A stretch of DNA of 64,000 bases from an uncultured Spirochaetaceae bacterium (GCA_944389105.1 CALXLD010000030.1:1-64000); one strand, 5' to 3'. Positions 1 to 8,553 are shown, counted from the stretch's first letter. Notes: a model not told the origin generated them from the sequence alone. A program made the numbers and translations.

Positions 1-2
1 CC

Positions 3-194
3 ACGTCCCTCCGCAAAAGGATTCCTAATGAGAAGCGTCAGGAATGCTTGAAGCTCTTTGAGCAGGGATACGGATACAAGAAGACCGCTCAGCTTGCAGG
101 GCTGAACACATATACAGTCCGCGAGTACAAGCGGAAGTTCGCAGCAGGGGATATCTCCTGGGCGGACAGGGGTGGAAAGGTTCTTTCCATCTGA
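3..194 (+). CDS. C-terminal fragment of a transposase-like helix-turn-helix protein (cut by window edge)
   Basis: The frame ending in TGA at 192-194 is open back to the window edge and has no start inside, so only the last 63 residues are present. They are basic. A segment reading KRQECLKLFEQGYGYKKTAQ, then LAGLNTYTVREYKRKFAAGD, has the shape of the helix-turn-helix found in IS3-type OrfA and related transposases: a helix, a turn around LAGLN, and a recognition helix with TVREYKRKF. A UUCG hairpin follows the stop directly. The protein could instead be a plain HTH regulator. I am fairly sure it is coding and moderately sure it is transposase-derived. Confidence 0.6.
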   Translation, partial: TSLRKRIPNEKRQECLKLFEQGYGYKKTAQLAGLNTYTVREYKRKFAAGDISWADRGGKVLSI

Positions 195-207
195 ATGATA
201 AAGATAT

Positions 208-238
208 GCTGGGTCAGCTTCGGCTGATCCGGCTTTAA
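208..238 (+). terminator. Hairpin with UUCG tetraloop after the HTH fragment
   Basis: GCTGGGTCAGC and GCTGATCCGGC form an 11-bp stem (with two G-T pairs) around a TTCG loop. TTTAATA follows. It lies 14 bases after the stop codon of the edge fragment, as an intrinsic terminator would, although the T run is short. Confidence 0.6.
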
Positions 239-612
239 TAGGTATATTGCTCCTTCTGGACGCAGGAGGATTGATATAGATTCACCATTAAGGTGAGGGG
301 AGTGGAAGTCTCCCAAAGACATTTTTATTTGAAGAAGGTTCATCGTAGACCTATCTTCCAAAAGTTTTTCTGTTGGCTCACTGATTACGGTGAGCCTTCT
401 TCTTGCTAAAAACTCAAAGGAATAAAATATCGAATCTGTCATATTGTTGTTGCATTAAGTCGGCAATCATATTAGGTTAGCTTCAGATATGTGCCCAGCT
501 CTACACGAGTAAGAAGAGTTGTATGTTTCAATTTCCAACATCGAGTGGAAAATATCTGCAGACTTGATCATGATAAATCGCAGGTGGAGCTTCGAGACAT
601 TATAGTTCAAAG
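239..612. other. Gene-free stretch with one weak hairpin
   Basis: No convincing gene is seen on either strand. GGCTCAC (375-381) and GTGAGCC (390-396) form a 7-bp hairpin followed on the plus strand by TTCTTCTTG, which could be a weak terminator. A reverse-strand frame covering 89-442 is open but runs antisense through the HTH fragment and shows no recognisable motif. Confidence 0.4.
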
Positions 613-635
613 AAGGGGAGGCCCTAAACCTCCCC
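613..635 (-). terminator. Terminator of the GLUG lipoprotein gene
   Basis: On the reverse strand, downstream of the lipoprotein stop, GGGGAGG and CCTCCCC form a 7-bp stem around a 7-base loop, followed by TTCTTTG. Its GC-rich stem resembles that of the terminator at 2541-2566. Confidence 0.6.
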
Positions 636-665
636 AGATAAGAGTTGCTTAGTTTTGCGGATTAA

Positions 666-2249
666 TCATTTCTCTGTAACCTGTCCATTTATGATTGCAA
701 GGGAACAGGGGCCTTCATATACCTTATTGTACTCATCATGTATCCACTCGGATTCAAGAGCGAAAGAAGCACCTTCGTCGATTTCCAGGAAGAAATCCTG
801 TGCGCCCGCAAAAGTAGGTGTGACAGTAATATTACCGCTTGTAAGATGAAGTCGTGTATTCTGGCCTTCAAATCGTCCAAGCTCAGCGATATCTGTAAGA
901 TCTCCGACTATTTCGTTATCGACAGCAAGCGTGGCCGTTGATGCCGCATTTACACGACCAGCAATCCTTCCTTTTCTTTCACCGGTAATTGTTGCATTTC
1001 CTCCTGACGGGTTTTCGATTGTCTGTCCTCCCGTGAATATACCAGCAATGCCTCCTGCATTATATCCTGTTACCGTTCCGGAGTTTTCGGCATTCACGAT
1101 TGTTGTTCCGACGGCACTCGCTGTAATACCGCCTGCCTCTGATTCTTTATGGTTTAAATCTGCTGTGATATAACCAGCGTTAACAGGTGACTGCAGAATG
1201 AGCGTCATTGTTTGATTAGATCCCTGGGTACGGCCTATGATTCCTCCAGCCTGATATCCACCGTATATCGCACCTATATTGGTTGCACCGCTTATTGTAC
1301 CGGTCTGTTTCTCTGCCGCTACAATGATTCCAATAATGCCACCTGCGGTATCGTCTGCACCTGTGCCTCTTGCTGTTATTGAGCCGCTATTTGAGACTTC
1401 TGACATATTGAGAACAGCTGTGGCTGCTGAATAGCCAACAATGCCTCCAATGCCTGCTGCACCGCTTTCAGATGTAATATCTCCGGAATTAGATACATTC
1501 TCCATTGTTACTGTGCTGAATGCCGTAGAATTCAGAGCGCTTATTGCTCCGATAATTCCTCCTGTTTTCACAGGTGAGATGATATCAGCGTCGTTGCTGA
1601 CGTTTTTTATTGATATCCTATCTCCTGTATCAGCGGCATACGCACGTCCAATGAGACCTCCTGTACCATCAGCTGCCGTGATACTTCCAGATGTTATATG
1701 CACATTATCAAGTGTCAGAGAACCTGTTACATAGCCAGCTACGATTCCAGCTGAATCCGATTCAGCAGAATCGATTACAGCATTCTCGAATGTAAGATTT
1801 CGTACTGTGAGGTTATTTGCGTTGCCAATGAAGCCTGCCGAAACTTTTCTTTCCTCTTTAATCTTTAGTCCTGTGATAGTGTGCCCGCCACCATCAATTA
1901 CACCTGAGAACACATGAGTCACTGTATCCCTGTTTCCGCTTGCCGCGGGGTTCCAGGAGATGGAACTTAGGTCGAAGTCGCGCTCAATCGTGATAGTAAC
2001 GTTGTTAAGAAGCCCCTGGTCAGCTGCTTTCTGGAGGGCAAGAAGATCGCCAGCATCTGCTACAGTTAGTGTCGTGGCACCTGCCCGATACCAGTCGGGG
2101 TCAGCTGTGTCTGTCGGAAGAACGGACACGGGTTCTGTGCTTCCTGCTGGCCTGTCCGTTCCCGGAATCGGGAGTGGAACAAGAACGTATTGTGTACAGG
2201 ATGTGGTAAGTATGATTATTGCCATACCTAGTATAAGAATCTTCCTCAT
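666..2249 (-). CDS. CTQY-type surface lipoprotein with GLUG-like repeats
   Basis: This encodes a 527-residue predicted lipoprotein of unknown role, probably exposed at the cell surface. Residues 1-17 form a basic then hydrophobic signal peptide ending LTTSC, so Cys18 would be lipidated; this relaxed lipobox suits spirochaetes. The mature end reads CTQYVLVPLPIPG, shared in its first residues with two other lipoproteins in this window. After a linker, residues 117-130 (GVIDGGGHTITGLKI) open a region of about nine GLUG-like repeats, with cores such as GGLIG, GGIIG and GGIVG near residues 168, 198, 230, 268, 303, 335, 373, 399 and 427. GLUG repeats occur in bacterial surface and adhesin-like proteins and probably fold as a beta-helix. 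The start is fixed by AGAGG six bases before ATG. A G9 tract lies in the likely promoter spacer, so expression may be phase-variable. Lipoprotein assignment is firm; adhesin function is inference. Confidence 0.85.
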   Translation of the reverse strand: MRKILILGMAIIILTTSCTQYVLVPLPIPGTDRPAGSTEPVSVLPTDTADPDWYRAGATTLTVADAGDLLALQKAADQGLLNNVTITIERDFDLSSISWNPAASGNRDTVTHVFSGVIDGGGHTITGLKIKEERKVSAGFIGNANNLTVRNLTFENAVIDSAESDSAGIVAGYVTGSLTLDNVHITSGSITAADGTGGLIGRAYAADTGDRISIKNVSNDADIISPVKTGGIIGAISALNSTAFSTVTMENVSNSGDITSESGAAGIGGIVGYSAATAVLNMSEVSNSGSITARGTGADDTAGGIIGIIVAAEKQTGTISGATNIGAIYGGYQAGGIIGRTQGSNQTMTLILQSPVNAGYITADLNHKESEAGGITASAVGTTIVNAENSGTVTGYNAGGIAGIFTGGQTIENPSGGNATITGERKGRIAGRVNAASTATLAVDNEIVGDLTDIAELGRFEGQNTRLHLTSGNITVTPTFAGAQDFFLEIDEGASFALESEWIHDEYNKVYEGPCSLAIINGQVTEK

Positions 2250-2266
2250 ATTAACCTCTTATGATA

Positions 2267-2295
2267 ACTCTACCCCCCCCCGTTGTGCTGGTCAA
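2267..2295 (-). promoter_or_regulatory. Candidate promoter with a G9 tract in its spacer
   Basis: On the reverse strand TTGACC (2295-2290) and TAGAGT (2272-2267) are 17 bp apart. The spacer is eight mixed bases followed by nine G. Transcription would begin around 2260, leaving a very short leader that starts at the AGAGG ribosome-binding site. Gain or loss of a G would move the spacing off 17 bp. The -35 match is good and the -10 match is moderate. Confidence 0.5.
2273..2281 (-). repeat. G9 homopolymer tract upstream of the GLUG lipoprotein
   Basis: Nine consecutive C on the plus strand, read as G9 on the coding strand, end 23 bases before the lipoprotein ATG. Runs of this length are prone to slipped-strand changes. 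G tracts upstream of or within surface-protein genes are a known phase-variation device, including in treponemes. Confidence 0.9.
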
Positions 2296-2540
2296 CTTTT
2301 TTTGTGCTTCTGCTCGATTCTGATGCAAGTTATCGAACAATTTTGCTTAAACATGTTAGATAATTTTTGATTGTATATGCTCTAATATCTTGTAGTTTTC
2401 AGATGTGCAAGAATGATAACAGCTGTTTTTCAGGTGCTTGTTTATATTGAGCATCTAGGAATGGAGGAGTGGCTTGATATGTCGATGGAAGAGAGACTGA
2501 CCTGAGAAAAGATAGAAGATGGGAACATTCAGCCCCTCAT
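2296..2540. other. AT-rich intergenic stretch without a gene
   Basis: This lies between the promoter of the GLUG lipoprotein and the terminator of the next lipoprotein. I see no start-plus-ribosome-site combination and no motif-bearing frame. Confidence 0.5.
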
Positions 2541-2566
2541 AAGAAGAGCTCCCCAGTGGGGAGCCC
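2541..2566 (-). terminator. Terminator of the beta-helix lipoprotein gene
   Basis: Just past the stop on the reverse strand, GCTCCCC and GGGGAGC form a 7-bp stem with a three-base loop, followed by TCTTCTTATG. Confidence 0.6.
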
Positions 2567-2571
2567 TTCGT

Positions 2572-4190
2572 CTATGGGGCGATATTTTCGGTATTGTTAT
2601 CGAGCAAAGTAGTTGTACCGTTGACAGTGACAGAGCAATCCGAACCCCAATAGCCGCCGAGATTATTGTCTTGAATCCATGTGAGGTGATCGGGGTTATC
2701 TGTTGTGAGTGTTGTTGGATACGTACCATCGCTTGCGAGAAAGAGTCGTTTTGCCTGATTCTGGCTTGCATCGGTACGGGACATGTCAAGCGTAACATTT
2801 TTGAGTGAGACATTTGCTGGATAGTTGTAATTCATTGCTGATGTATCACCGATGACAAGCGTTGCATATGCTACGTATGTGCCTTGACTCCATTTACTGC
2901 CATCAAATCTTAAATCAGTTTCAAATGTTCCCTTTGATGTGATAATTGAGTCGGATATCTCGGCTGTTCCACCGCGTACAAGGACTGTGACATGAGTGCC
3001 AGTAAGAGTACTGTTCCTGATGGTTAAGTCCATGTCAATATTTGCACAGATTGCTGTTCCCCCGTTTGCATTGAGCATTGAATCCTCAACGATTACTGTA
3101 ACAGCAGATGGTGGATTCATAGCATTTGTAGCTATTGAGTATGCACCAGCTGAATTGACTACAGAGCCATTTTTCACTATTACTGTTACACCTTCAGCTG
3201 TTGGGAAGATTGCGCTTCCGCTGGCGTTCAATGTCACGTTATCGATAGTGAAAGTAGAATTGGCCCCAATCATAAAGTTTGCATTGTTGCTTGCTCCAGT
3301 TGGATTCGTGATATTTATTGTACCGTTTTCAAAGCTGACGGAAGAAGCAGCTGCAATAACAATGCTAGATGATTTCTCTATTGAGAGAGTGTATTCATTT
3401 AGATAGATTGTATTTGATGCGCCATCTTCAATCAGAAAATCAGAGAGGTTAAGATCAGCTGTCAGTCTTGCTTTTCCATATTCTTCAAGTACTGTCTGAA
3501 GAGTATTTGCATCTGTTCCTTCTCCGACATCATAAGGTAATGAGGCTACAGCGTTGTCATTGTTATCTGCTATGGTATCTGCTATATCAGTGGCTTCTGC
3601 GTTGTCCGCATCTATTTTAACTGAGATAGCCGAGCTGACGATTACAACAGCCGAGGCTGGAATGCTGCTTCCGATATAAATACCGGTTATGGCTATATTA
3701 TCTGTTGCAGTTATCGAGAGACCTATTGCCTTGATAGATCCGCTTTCAACGTTGATGATGTTTGCCATCTCGCCCGCTGCCGAGGTTGATACGGATATAG
3801 TCAATCCTGAGAAATCTACAGCGGCATTTGAAATGAGACGGAAAAGTGAGAGAGTGCCAGCTCTTTCGTCGGTGTTGAACGTTTCAATTCCTGTTGTTAA
3901 ATTTCCCTCAGTAGACGAAATGAGTGAGATGTTTCCCTTGAGCGCAATGTTCTTACTGATGCTGATGCTCGCATCAGCCGTTGTAAGAACGACGTTCCTT
4001 GCCTCTATTGTATCACCATCTGAAGCTGTTTTGATGGCTTCTAGAAGAGAAGCGGAATCAGTTGCAATAAGCTGGTTGTCTACACCCCCCCCAGATGGTG
4101 GGAAAGGGTACGGTACTATCCTGTATTGGGTACAGGAGGCGGCCATGATTATTATGGCTGCAAAGTAAAGATATTCTTGAGTTTTTTCAT
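2572..4190 (-). CDS. CTQY-type beta-helix lipoprotein, apparently frame-OFF at an A6 tract
   Basis: This is a second lipoprotein whose mature end begins CTQYRIVPYPFPP. The body contains short beta-strand repeats such as DGDTIEARNVVLTTADASIS and ISSTEGNLTT, typical of a right-handed parallel beta-helix as in pectate-lyase-like surface proteins. The reading frame holding the lipobox (MAASC) is open from 4236 to the stop, but its upstream residues make no signal peptide. The natural start is ATG at 4190, five bases after AAGGGG. From there A6 (4187-4182) leads out of frame to a stop after 12 codons. One more A would give MKKTQEYLYFAAIIIMAASC, a textbook lipoprotein signal. A G8 tract lies in the coding region just after the anchor. 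I read this as a contingency gene caught OFF; a sequencing error or simple mutation is the alternative. Function is unknown. Confidence 0.75.
4085..4092 (-). repeat. G8 tract inside the lipoprotein coding region
   Basis: Eight G on the coding strand encode the Gly-Gly-Gly after PFPPS, just behind the lipid anchor. The downstream frame is open at eight G. A one-base change would cut the protein to a short lipopeptide. Confidence 0.85.
4182..4187 (-). repeat. A6 tract directly after the natural start codon
   Basis: ATG at 4190-4188 is followed by six A. The lipobox frame needs one more base here: seven A join the start to the signal peptide. Poly-A runs at the second and third codons are common slippage sites. 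Confidence 0.7.
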
Positions 4191-4236
4191 AAAACCCCTT
4201 CTTAACTATATCATATGGAGCAGTTGTTGGAAACAA

Positions 4237-4695
4237 AGATTTAGTCTTTGTGTTTCATAAAGATATGAATATGGAAACATTTCTCATTGTTTTCATTGTT
4301 GTTTTTCTCTTCTCCTGCACAGACAAGGCAGAATACTCAGAGGCACGGAATACCACGCTGTGCTTTTTCTGAGATGTATATCAGAGAGCAGTCGGATAGC
4401 AACATTGATACTTGAAATAGTCGTGGAGATCATGAGAGCTATGGTTGCTGTTAGATTAACTATCGAAAATCCTGGCAGCACTTTATATACATAGGGGGCT
4501 ATACCATTGAATGAGTAATATCTTCTGTGGCTATTTTGAATCATCGGGTCGAGTCTGTCGAAGCTTATATAAACTCATTCAGTTCCCCTGATACATCTAA
4601 GTACAATAGTCTTGTTGAGATTAGGCAAGGTATGGACGAGGCTGTTGAAGCCGAGCAAATTCAGCCCCTGTGGTAAAGCTGATGTATTATCATTC
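4237..4695. other. Intergenic stretch, possible gene remnant on the reverse strand
   Basis: There is no intact gene. The reverse-strand frame 4293-4544 has a hydrophobic run (FSIVNLTATIALMISTTISS) but lacks a ribosome-binding site and a family match. It may be the decayed end of a membrane protein. Nothing else is supported. Confidence 0.3.
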
Positions 4696-4724
4696 TTATC
4701 TTTCTATCTGTGTTGGGATATAAT
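4696..4724 (+). promoter_or_regulatory. Candidate promoter of the 516-residue lipoprotein
   Basis: TATAAT (4719-4724) has a weak TTATCT 17 bp upstream. It would start transcription close to 4731, at the ribosome-binding site GGAGGG, giving a leader as short as that of the GLUG lipoprotein. The -10 is perfect and the -35 poor. Confidence 0.45.
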
Positions 4725-4740
4725 GCACTTGGAGGGAAAT

Positions 4741-6294
4741 ATGAGGAAGCTTTTTATTATCTGCATTGCGGTGTTGCTTCTTGCATCGTGTTATAACCGC
4801 ATCATCTTTGTCCCGCCATTAGGGGTTTTCAACGAGGACGAAACACCTTCGACCATATGTGTACCAGTCTTTATCAGTGAGATACAAAGCTCACAATCAG
4901 GCAGCATCTCAACAAGCGGTATCATAGACATGACACCTCCGGGATCTCCCTTTGACGATTACTCGGAGGCTACATCCGTCATGGTAACAATGCCTGTTAT
5001 GGTTGCGCTTGATTCCGTTGATAACCGTGATGGCAATGCACTGTCGAGGATTGAGGGTGAAACCAATGCCTTTGGTTTTCCTTTGCGTTTTGATAGCGAG
5101 CATTCTCGAATCAATAACGATGGTGCTTATATCCGCTATGATGTCATGTCTGAGCATGAGGGCTGGGAGAATGATGTAGTAGGGCGTATTGATTATTACT
5201 ACAATGCAAAGCATCAGACGTTTTCATATCGGCAGCTCATTGCATTAACTATTGACCCATCTGACTTTGCCGAAAAAATAGGATACGATGTTCCAGAAGC
5301 TGTCTATCAGACGCTTGTGCTTCTCATCCAGTATGATGATGTTGCTATCGATGGAGTTGAGCTCAATGGTATGGTGTCATTCAGTACCGCGGAGTTCGAC
5401 CAAAACGGACAGATTGTGCCGAAGGTCACTATTAATCAGATCAATTTCGGAAATGTCAGCTTTTATTCAGATAATGCGGTAAAAGAAATCCGATATGATG
5501 AGAATGTTTTCTTCATGTCCAAATATTCTCCGATAATACGTTCTGCAGATGGTAAGTATGCCTCCATTAATCTGCCTTATACGTCTGAGATTTACAATGA
5601 TGAAGCAAATTATCCTGCAGAGATGGACTCTCTTATTAAGTCTGTTGCAGGCGATAATCGCAGAATTGATGATGTCATAGAGTCTAGAAATGTTGATCTT
5701 GATTTTGCTGTAGATGTGCTTGAAGCGTTGTATCAGAAACCGTATAAGCACGATACGTACAATTCCTACGGAAACTTTACAAGTGACAATATTGATAAAG
5801 TGAGAGGCATTACATTAATGCCAGCTGGCAGTTTTGCTCAGCAACCAGATACATATAACTTCAGTGCAGTCGGTCCTCAGCCTGCAATCTACGATTTTGA
5901 GAATGGAAAGATTGCAACCTATCAGAATATGACTAATGGTACTGTTGGATTGTACATATTCGAAGATAGTGCTTATAACGCAACAAATTTCGGAAGTTTC
6001 TTCGGGAACCTATCATTTAGCAATCCTGACAATCGGCAGAATTCAATACGGACGCTTGTTAAGAATCTCTTGGAGCTTTGCGGTGTCTCAGATGATACCT
6101 ATGCTGAGAACTACTATCTCATGGTTAAGCAGTCTGCTCGGCGTATGGAGAATGCTCAACTCGTATGGTATACAGGGCTGCCGATAACATCATCTGATAA
6201 CCCCAGCGATTATGAGGCTGCATTGATTGAGAAGTATAAAGAGCTAGTGCCTACTAGCGTACAGTATGAGGAGCAATGGGTAGAAATAGTGTGA
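4741..6294 (+). CDS. Lipoprotein of unknown function (516 residues)
   Basis: The protein begins MRKLFIICIAVLLLASCYNR. Residues 1-16 form a signal peptide and Cys17 sits in a good lipobox (LASC). The frame extends further upstream, but GGAGGG six bases before ATG at 4741 and the signal peptide fix this start. The mature end YNRIIFVPPLGVF resembles the FVP/LVP pattern after CTQY in the neighbouring lipoproteins but lacks CTQY itself and has no G tract. The rest is acidic, rich in Asn, Asp and Tyr, with no domain I recognise. It points opposite to the three CTQY genes. A cell-envelope location is likely; no function can be given. Confidence 0.8.
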   Translation: MRKLFIICIAVLLLASCYNRIIFVPPLGVFNEDETPSTICVPVFISEIQSSQSGSISTSGIIDMTPPGSPFDDYSEATSVMVTMPVMVALDSVDNRDGNALSRIEGETNAFGFPLRFDSEHSRINNDGAYIRYDVMSEHEGWENDVVGRIDYYYNAKHQTFSYRQLIALTIDPSDFAEKIGYDVPEAVYQTLVLLIQYDDVAIDGVELNGMVSFSTAEFDQNGQIVPKVTINQINFGNVSFYSDNAVKEIRYDENVFFMSKYSPIIRSADGKYASINLPYTSEIYNDEANYPAEMDSLIKSVAGDNRRIDDVIESRNVDLDFAVDVLEALYQKPYKHDTYNSYGNFTSDNIDKVRGITLMPAGSFAQQPDTYNFSAVGPQPAIYDFENGKIATYQNMTNGTVGLYIFEDSAYNATNFGSFFGNLSFSNPDNRQNSIRTLVKNLLELCGVSDDTYAENYYLMVKQSARRMENAQLVWYTGLPITSSDNPSDYEAALIEKYKELVPTSVQYEEQWVEIV

Positions 6295-6573
6295 GCGGAT
6301 TTATCATACTTTCTGATAATTATAGATAAGACCTTACATAATGGGGGGATATAAAATAAGCTAATTCTACTATCGAAGGTACGACTGTAAGGAAGTACCG
6401 AAGTACAGCGTGACAAGCGTAATGGGAGTATCTGTAGGGGAAGCATAGAGGCTGCTGCTATTTGACAGATTCGCAAATCAGAAATGTGTGGTTGAAAATT
6501 TTTAACTTTGAAAAAATTGCATAGTAGATGATTTTTATGGACTTAAAAATCATTTAAGCCATAATATGTAGGT

Positions 6574-7920
6574 ATGTATAGAACGATTGAGAAGACTCTA
6601 GAAGAATGGAAGTCTTCTGTGAAGCGTAAGCCTCTCCTTCTGATAGGTGCAAGGCAGACAGGTAAAACGTATATCATGAAGGCTTTTGGTTCCCGATTTT
6701 TCGATTCGATGATTTTCATTGATTTTGAAAAAAGGCCACAGGTGAAGGCTGTCTTTGAAAGAAATCTTGAACCTTCTGTCATAATACCGCAGCTTGAGGC
6801 TATAACAGAAACACAGTTTGTTCCTGGCCGTACACTAGTGGTTCTTGACGAGATACAGGCATGTCCTCGAGCAATAACTGCGTTGAAATATTTCTGTGAT
6901 AGTAACCTTGATATCCATATGATTGGAGCAGGAAGTTTTCTTGGTGTTGCTATAAAACGTAATGATTTCTCATTTCCAGTCGGTAAGGTCAAGACAGTAA
7001 GGCTATACCCGCTTTCTTTTGAGGAATTTCTTATTGCATTGAACAAGACGTTTCTTCTTGAAGCTTGCAGAAAAGCTTTTTTTTCTGTGTCTCCTGTTCC
7101 TCCTGCCTTACATGAGGAGCTTATCTCTCTGTACAGAACATATCTCGTTGTAGGAGGGATGCCTGAAGCCGTATCTGCATATTTAAGGGATGGAAGCTAT
7201 CTTTCTGCGCAGAATGTGCAGGCAGATATACTTTCTGATTATAAAGCTGACATTGCAAAGTATGCAGATGATTCTGATAAGATCCTAGCTCAGAGAGCTT
7301 TCGATACGATGCCGATGCAGCTTGCGAAGGAAAACAGGAAATTTCAGTATAATCTTATACGAAAGGGTGCAACATCTGCTGTTTTCGGTAAACCCATTGA
7401 ATGGCTCTGTGCTGCAGGACTCGTATTGAGATGCGTGAAAGTGCCTTCACCTGCGATTCCTCTTAAAGCTTATGAGGATATTTCGTCATTCAAATTATAT
7501 CTGTTAGATCCAGGGCTTTTAGTGGAGATGGCGGGTTTACCGAAAGAAGTCATACTGAACCAGCTGGGAGAACGTTTCATGGGTGGACTGACAGAGAATT
7601 ATGTTGCTTCAATGCTTATGACGAATGATATTCCTCTTTATTACTGGGAGTCTTCAGGACAGGCTGAAATAGATTTCCTAATGCAGGCCGGAACTGCAGT
7701 AGTTCCCATTGAGGTAAAGGCAAGTGATCATGTTAGGTCCCGTAGCCTTTCTGTTTATCGCAGTAGCTTTAGTCCTAATCTGTGCATACGTTTATCTACA
7801 AAGAACTTTGGATATGAGAATGGACTCTTCTCTGTTCCTCTTTATGCTGCATGGTTACTGAGTGAGGAAAACGTCATACGCATTATTACTTATACCAGTA
7901 ATTTGGAGACGACATTATGA
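6574..7920 (+). CDS. AAA-type ATPase with DUF4143 C-terminal domain
   Basis: This belongs to the AAA_14/DUF4143 family, common in gut bacteria and archaea but of poorly known role. Walker A is GARQTGKT at residues 25-32 and Walker B is LVVLDE at 88-93. SFLGVA and the PVGKVKTVRLYPLSFEEFL segment around residues 130-155 are typical of the family. The C-terminal part has the restriction-endonuclease-like pattern YYWES...AEIDFLM...PIEVKAS, which suggests a PD-(D/E)XK-type fold. The length of 448 is usual. No good ribosome-binding site is obvious before ATG. It stands alone between a lipoprotein gene and a decayed toxin-antitoxin pair. A mobile or defence-linked role is possible but not shown by the sequence. 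Confidence 0.85.
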   Translation: MYRTIEKTLEEWKSSVKRKPLLLIGARQTGKTYIMKAFGSRFFDSMIFIDFEKRPQVKAVFERNLEPSVIIPQLEAITETQFVPGRTLVVLDEIQACPRAITALKYFCDSNLDIHMIGAGSFLGVAIKRNDFSFPVGKVKTVRLYPLSFEEFLIALNKTFLLEACRKAFFSVSPVPPALHEELISLYRTYLVVGGMPEAVSAYLRDGSYLSAQNVQADILSDYKADIAKYADDSDKILAQRAFDTMPMQLAKENRKFQYNLIRKGATSAVFGKPIEWLCAAGLVLRCVKVPSPAIPLKAYEDISSFKLYLLDPGLLVEMAGLPKEVILNQLGERFMGGLTENYVASMLMTNDIPLYYWESSGQAEIDFLMQAGTAVVPIEVKASDHVRSRSLSVYRSSFSPNLCIRLSTKNFGYENGLFSVPLYAAWLLSEENVIRIITYTSNLETTL

Positions 7921-7931
7921 TAGTCGGTCAA

Positions 7932-8207
7932 AATTTTCCGGTTTTAACAAGCCGGATAGTTTGCTGATGGTGCCATCAGATATCTTGAGTGAGAAGAATC
8001 TCCATCTTCAGGTTTTCAGCAATGTGAGACGGAATGGAAAGCAGGTAAATAACTAAAGAATGATAATGTTCTTTGGATATTGAACTGATGGCCTTTATAT
8101 TTTACAGGAAGCGACGTACCAGAGGCTAGTAGTTCAACAATATGTTTAAATTTTCTGCATTATATCCGCGTTTTATTGCTTGCTTATAGGTATTGGATCT
8201 TTAGCAT
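7932..8207 (-). pseudogene. Decayed YafQ/RelE-type toxin gene
   Basis: Read on the reverse strand, the stretch starts ATG-CTA-AAG-ATC-CAA-TAC (MLKIQY) after GGAG, then stops. In a second frame it reads YKQAIKRGYNAENLN, and in a third IVELLASGTSLPVKYKGHQF. These pieces line up in order with intact YafQ toxins (MLxIxY...DYKxxIKRGY...LxxVIxLLxxGxPLPxKYxDHxL). Several frameshifts, stops and a deletion after MLKIQY rule out function. The 3' end is too damaged to place exactly; IRLVKTG near 7950 may be the final strand. It follows the antitoxin remnant as in dinJ-yafQ operons. Confidence 0.65.
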
Positions 8208-8219
8208 TAAGAGACTCCA

Positions 8220-8460
8220 TCAGTGAATTAACATCGTCGAATTATGGCTGAGATTTGTAGAATTCTCAGCTTCGATGAGACAGTTCCTGATAATCTGTTC
8301 AAAAGAAGGTGCCTTGATTTCAAATGATATGCTTCTTGTATTAAGACAAGCTTTGATGAAAAGGTTGATCGACCAGAAAAAGACAGTCCCATCGAGTCAA
8401 AAAGTTCCTGTGCCTGTTTTTTGTCATTCTCGTAAAGTTTGGAAGAAACAGTATTCAGTA
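8220..8460 (-). pseudogene. Decayed RelB/DinJ-type antitoxin gene
   Basis: After GGAGGA (8474-8469) the reverse strand reads NTVSSKLYENDKKQAQELFD, then SMGLSF, and in the next frame INLFIKACLNTRSISFEIKA, then PSFEQIIRNCLIEAENS to a TGA at 8222-8220. This is the DinJ/RelB layout: an N-terminal ribbon-helix-helix, the phrase LFxxMGLSxSxxINLFxKxxL, and a toxin-wrapping tail starting around PFEIK. A frameshift at the T5 run in CTGTCTTTTTCTGG breaks it, and the expected ATG is missing (ATACTGAAT). The toxin remnant begins 13 bases downstream. Confidence 0.7.
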
Positions 8461-8553
8461 TTCTGTATTCCTCCGTATATAAAAAGTAATACTATAATTC
8501 ATAATATAGCAATATTTTATGAGATAGACTTATGCCTTTATGTATATGTGCAA

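Noticed and set aside
89-442. Reverse-strand open frame of 117 codons
   Set aside because: It runs antisense through the HTH fragment and its terminator hairpin, has no recognisable motif, and lacks a ribosome-binding site.
4293-4544. Reverse-strand frame of 83 codons with a hydrophobic run
   Set aside because: No ribosome site and no family match. It is kept only as a possible remnant in the intergenic note.
6342-6347. G6 run after the 516-residue lipoprotein
   Set aside because: It is shorter than the G8-G9 tracts and is over 200 bases from the next gene start, so a switching role is not supported.
7862-8056. Plus-strand frame of 64 codons after the AAA ATPase
   Set aside because: It overlaps the ATPase end in another frame and is antisense to the toxin remnant. 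No ribosome site.
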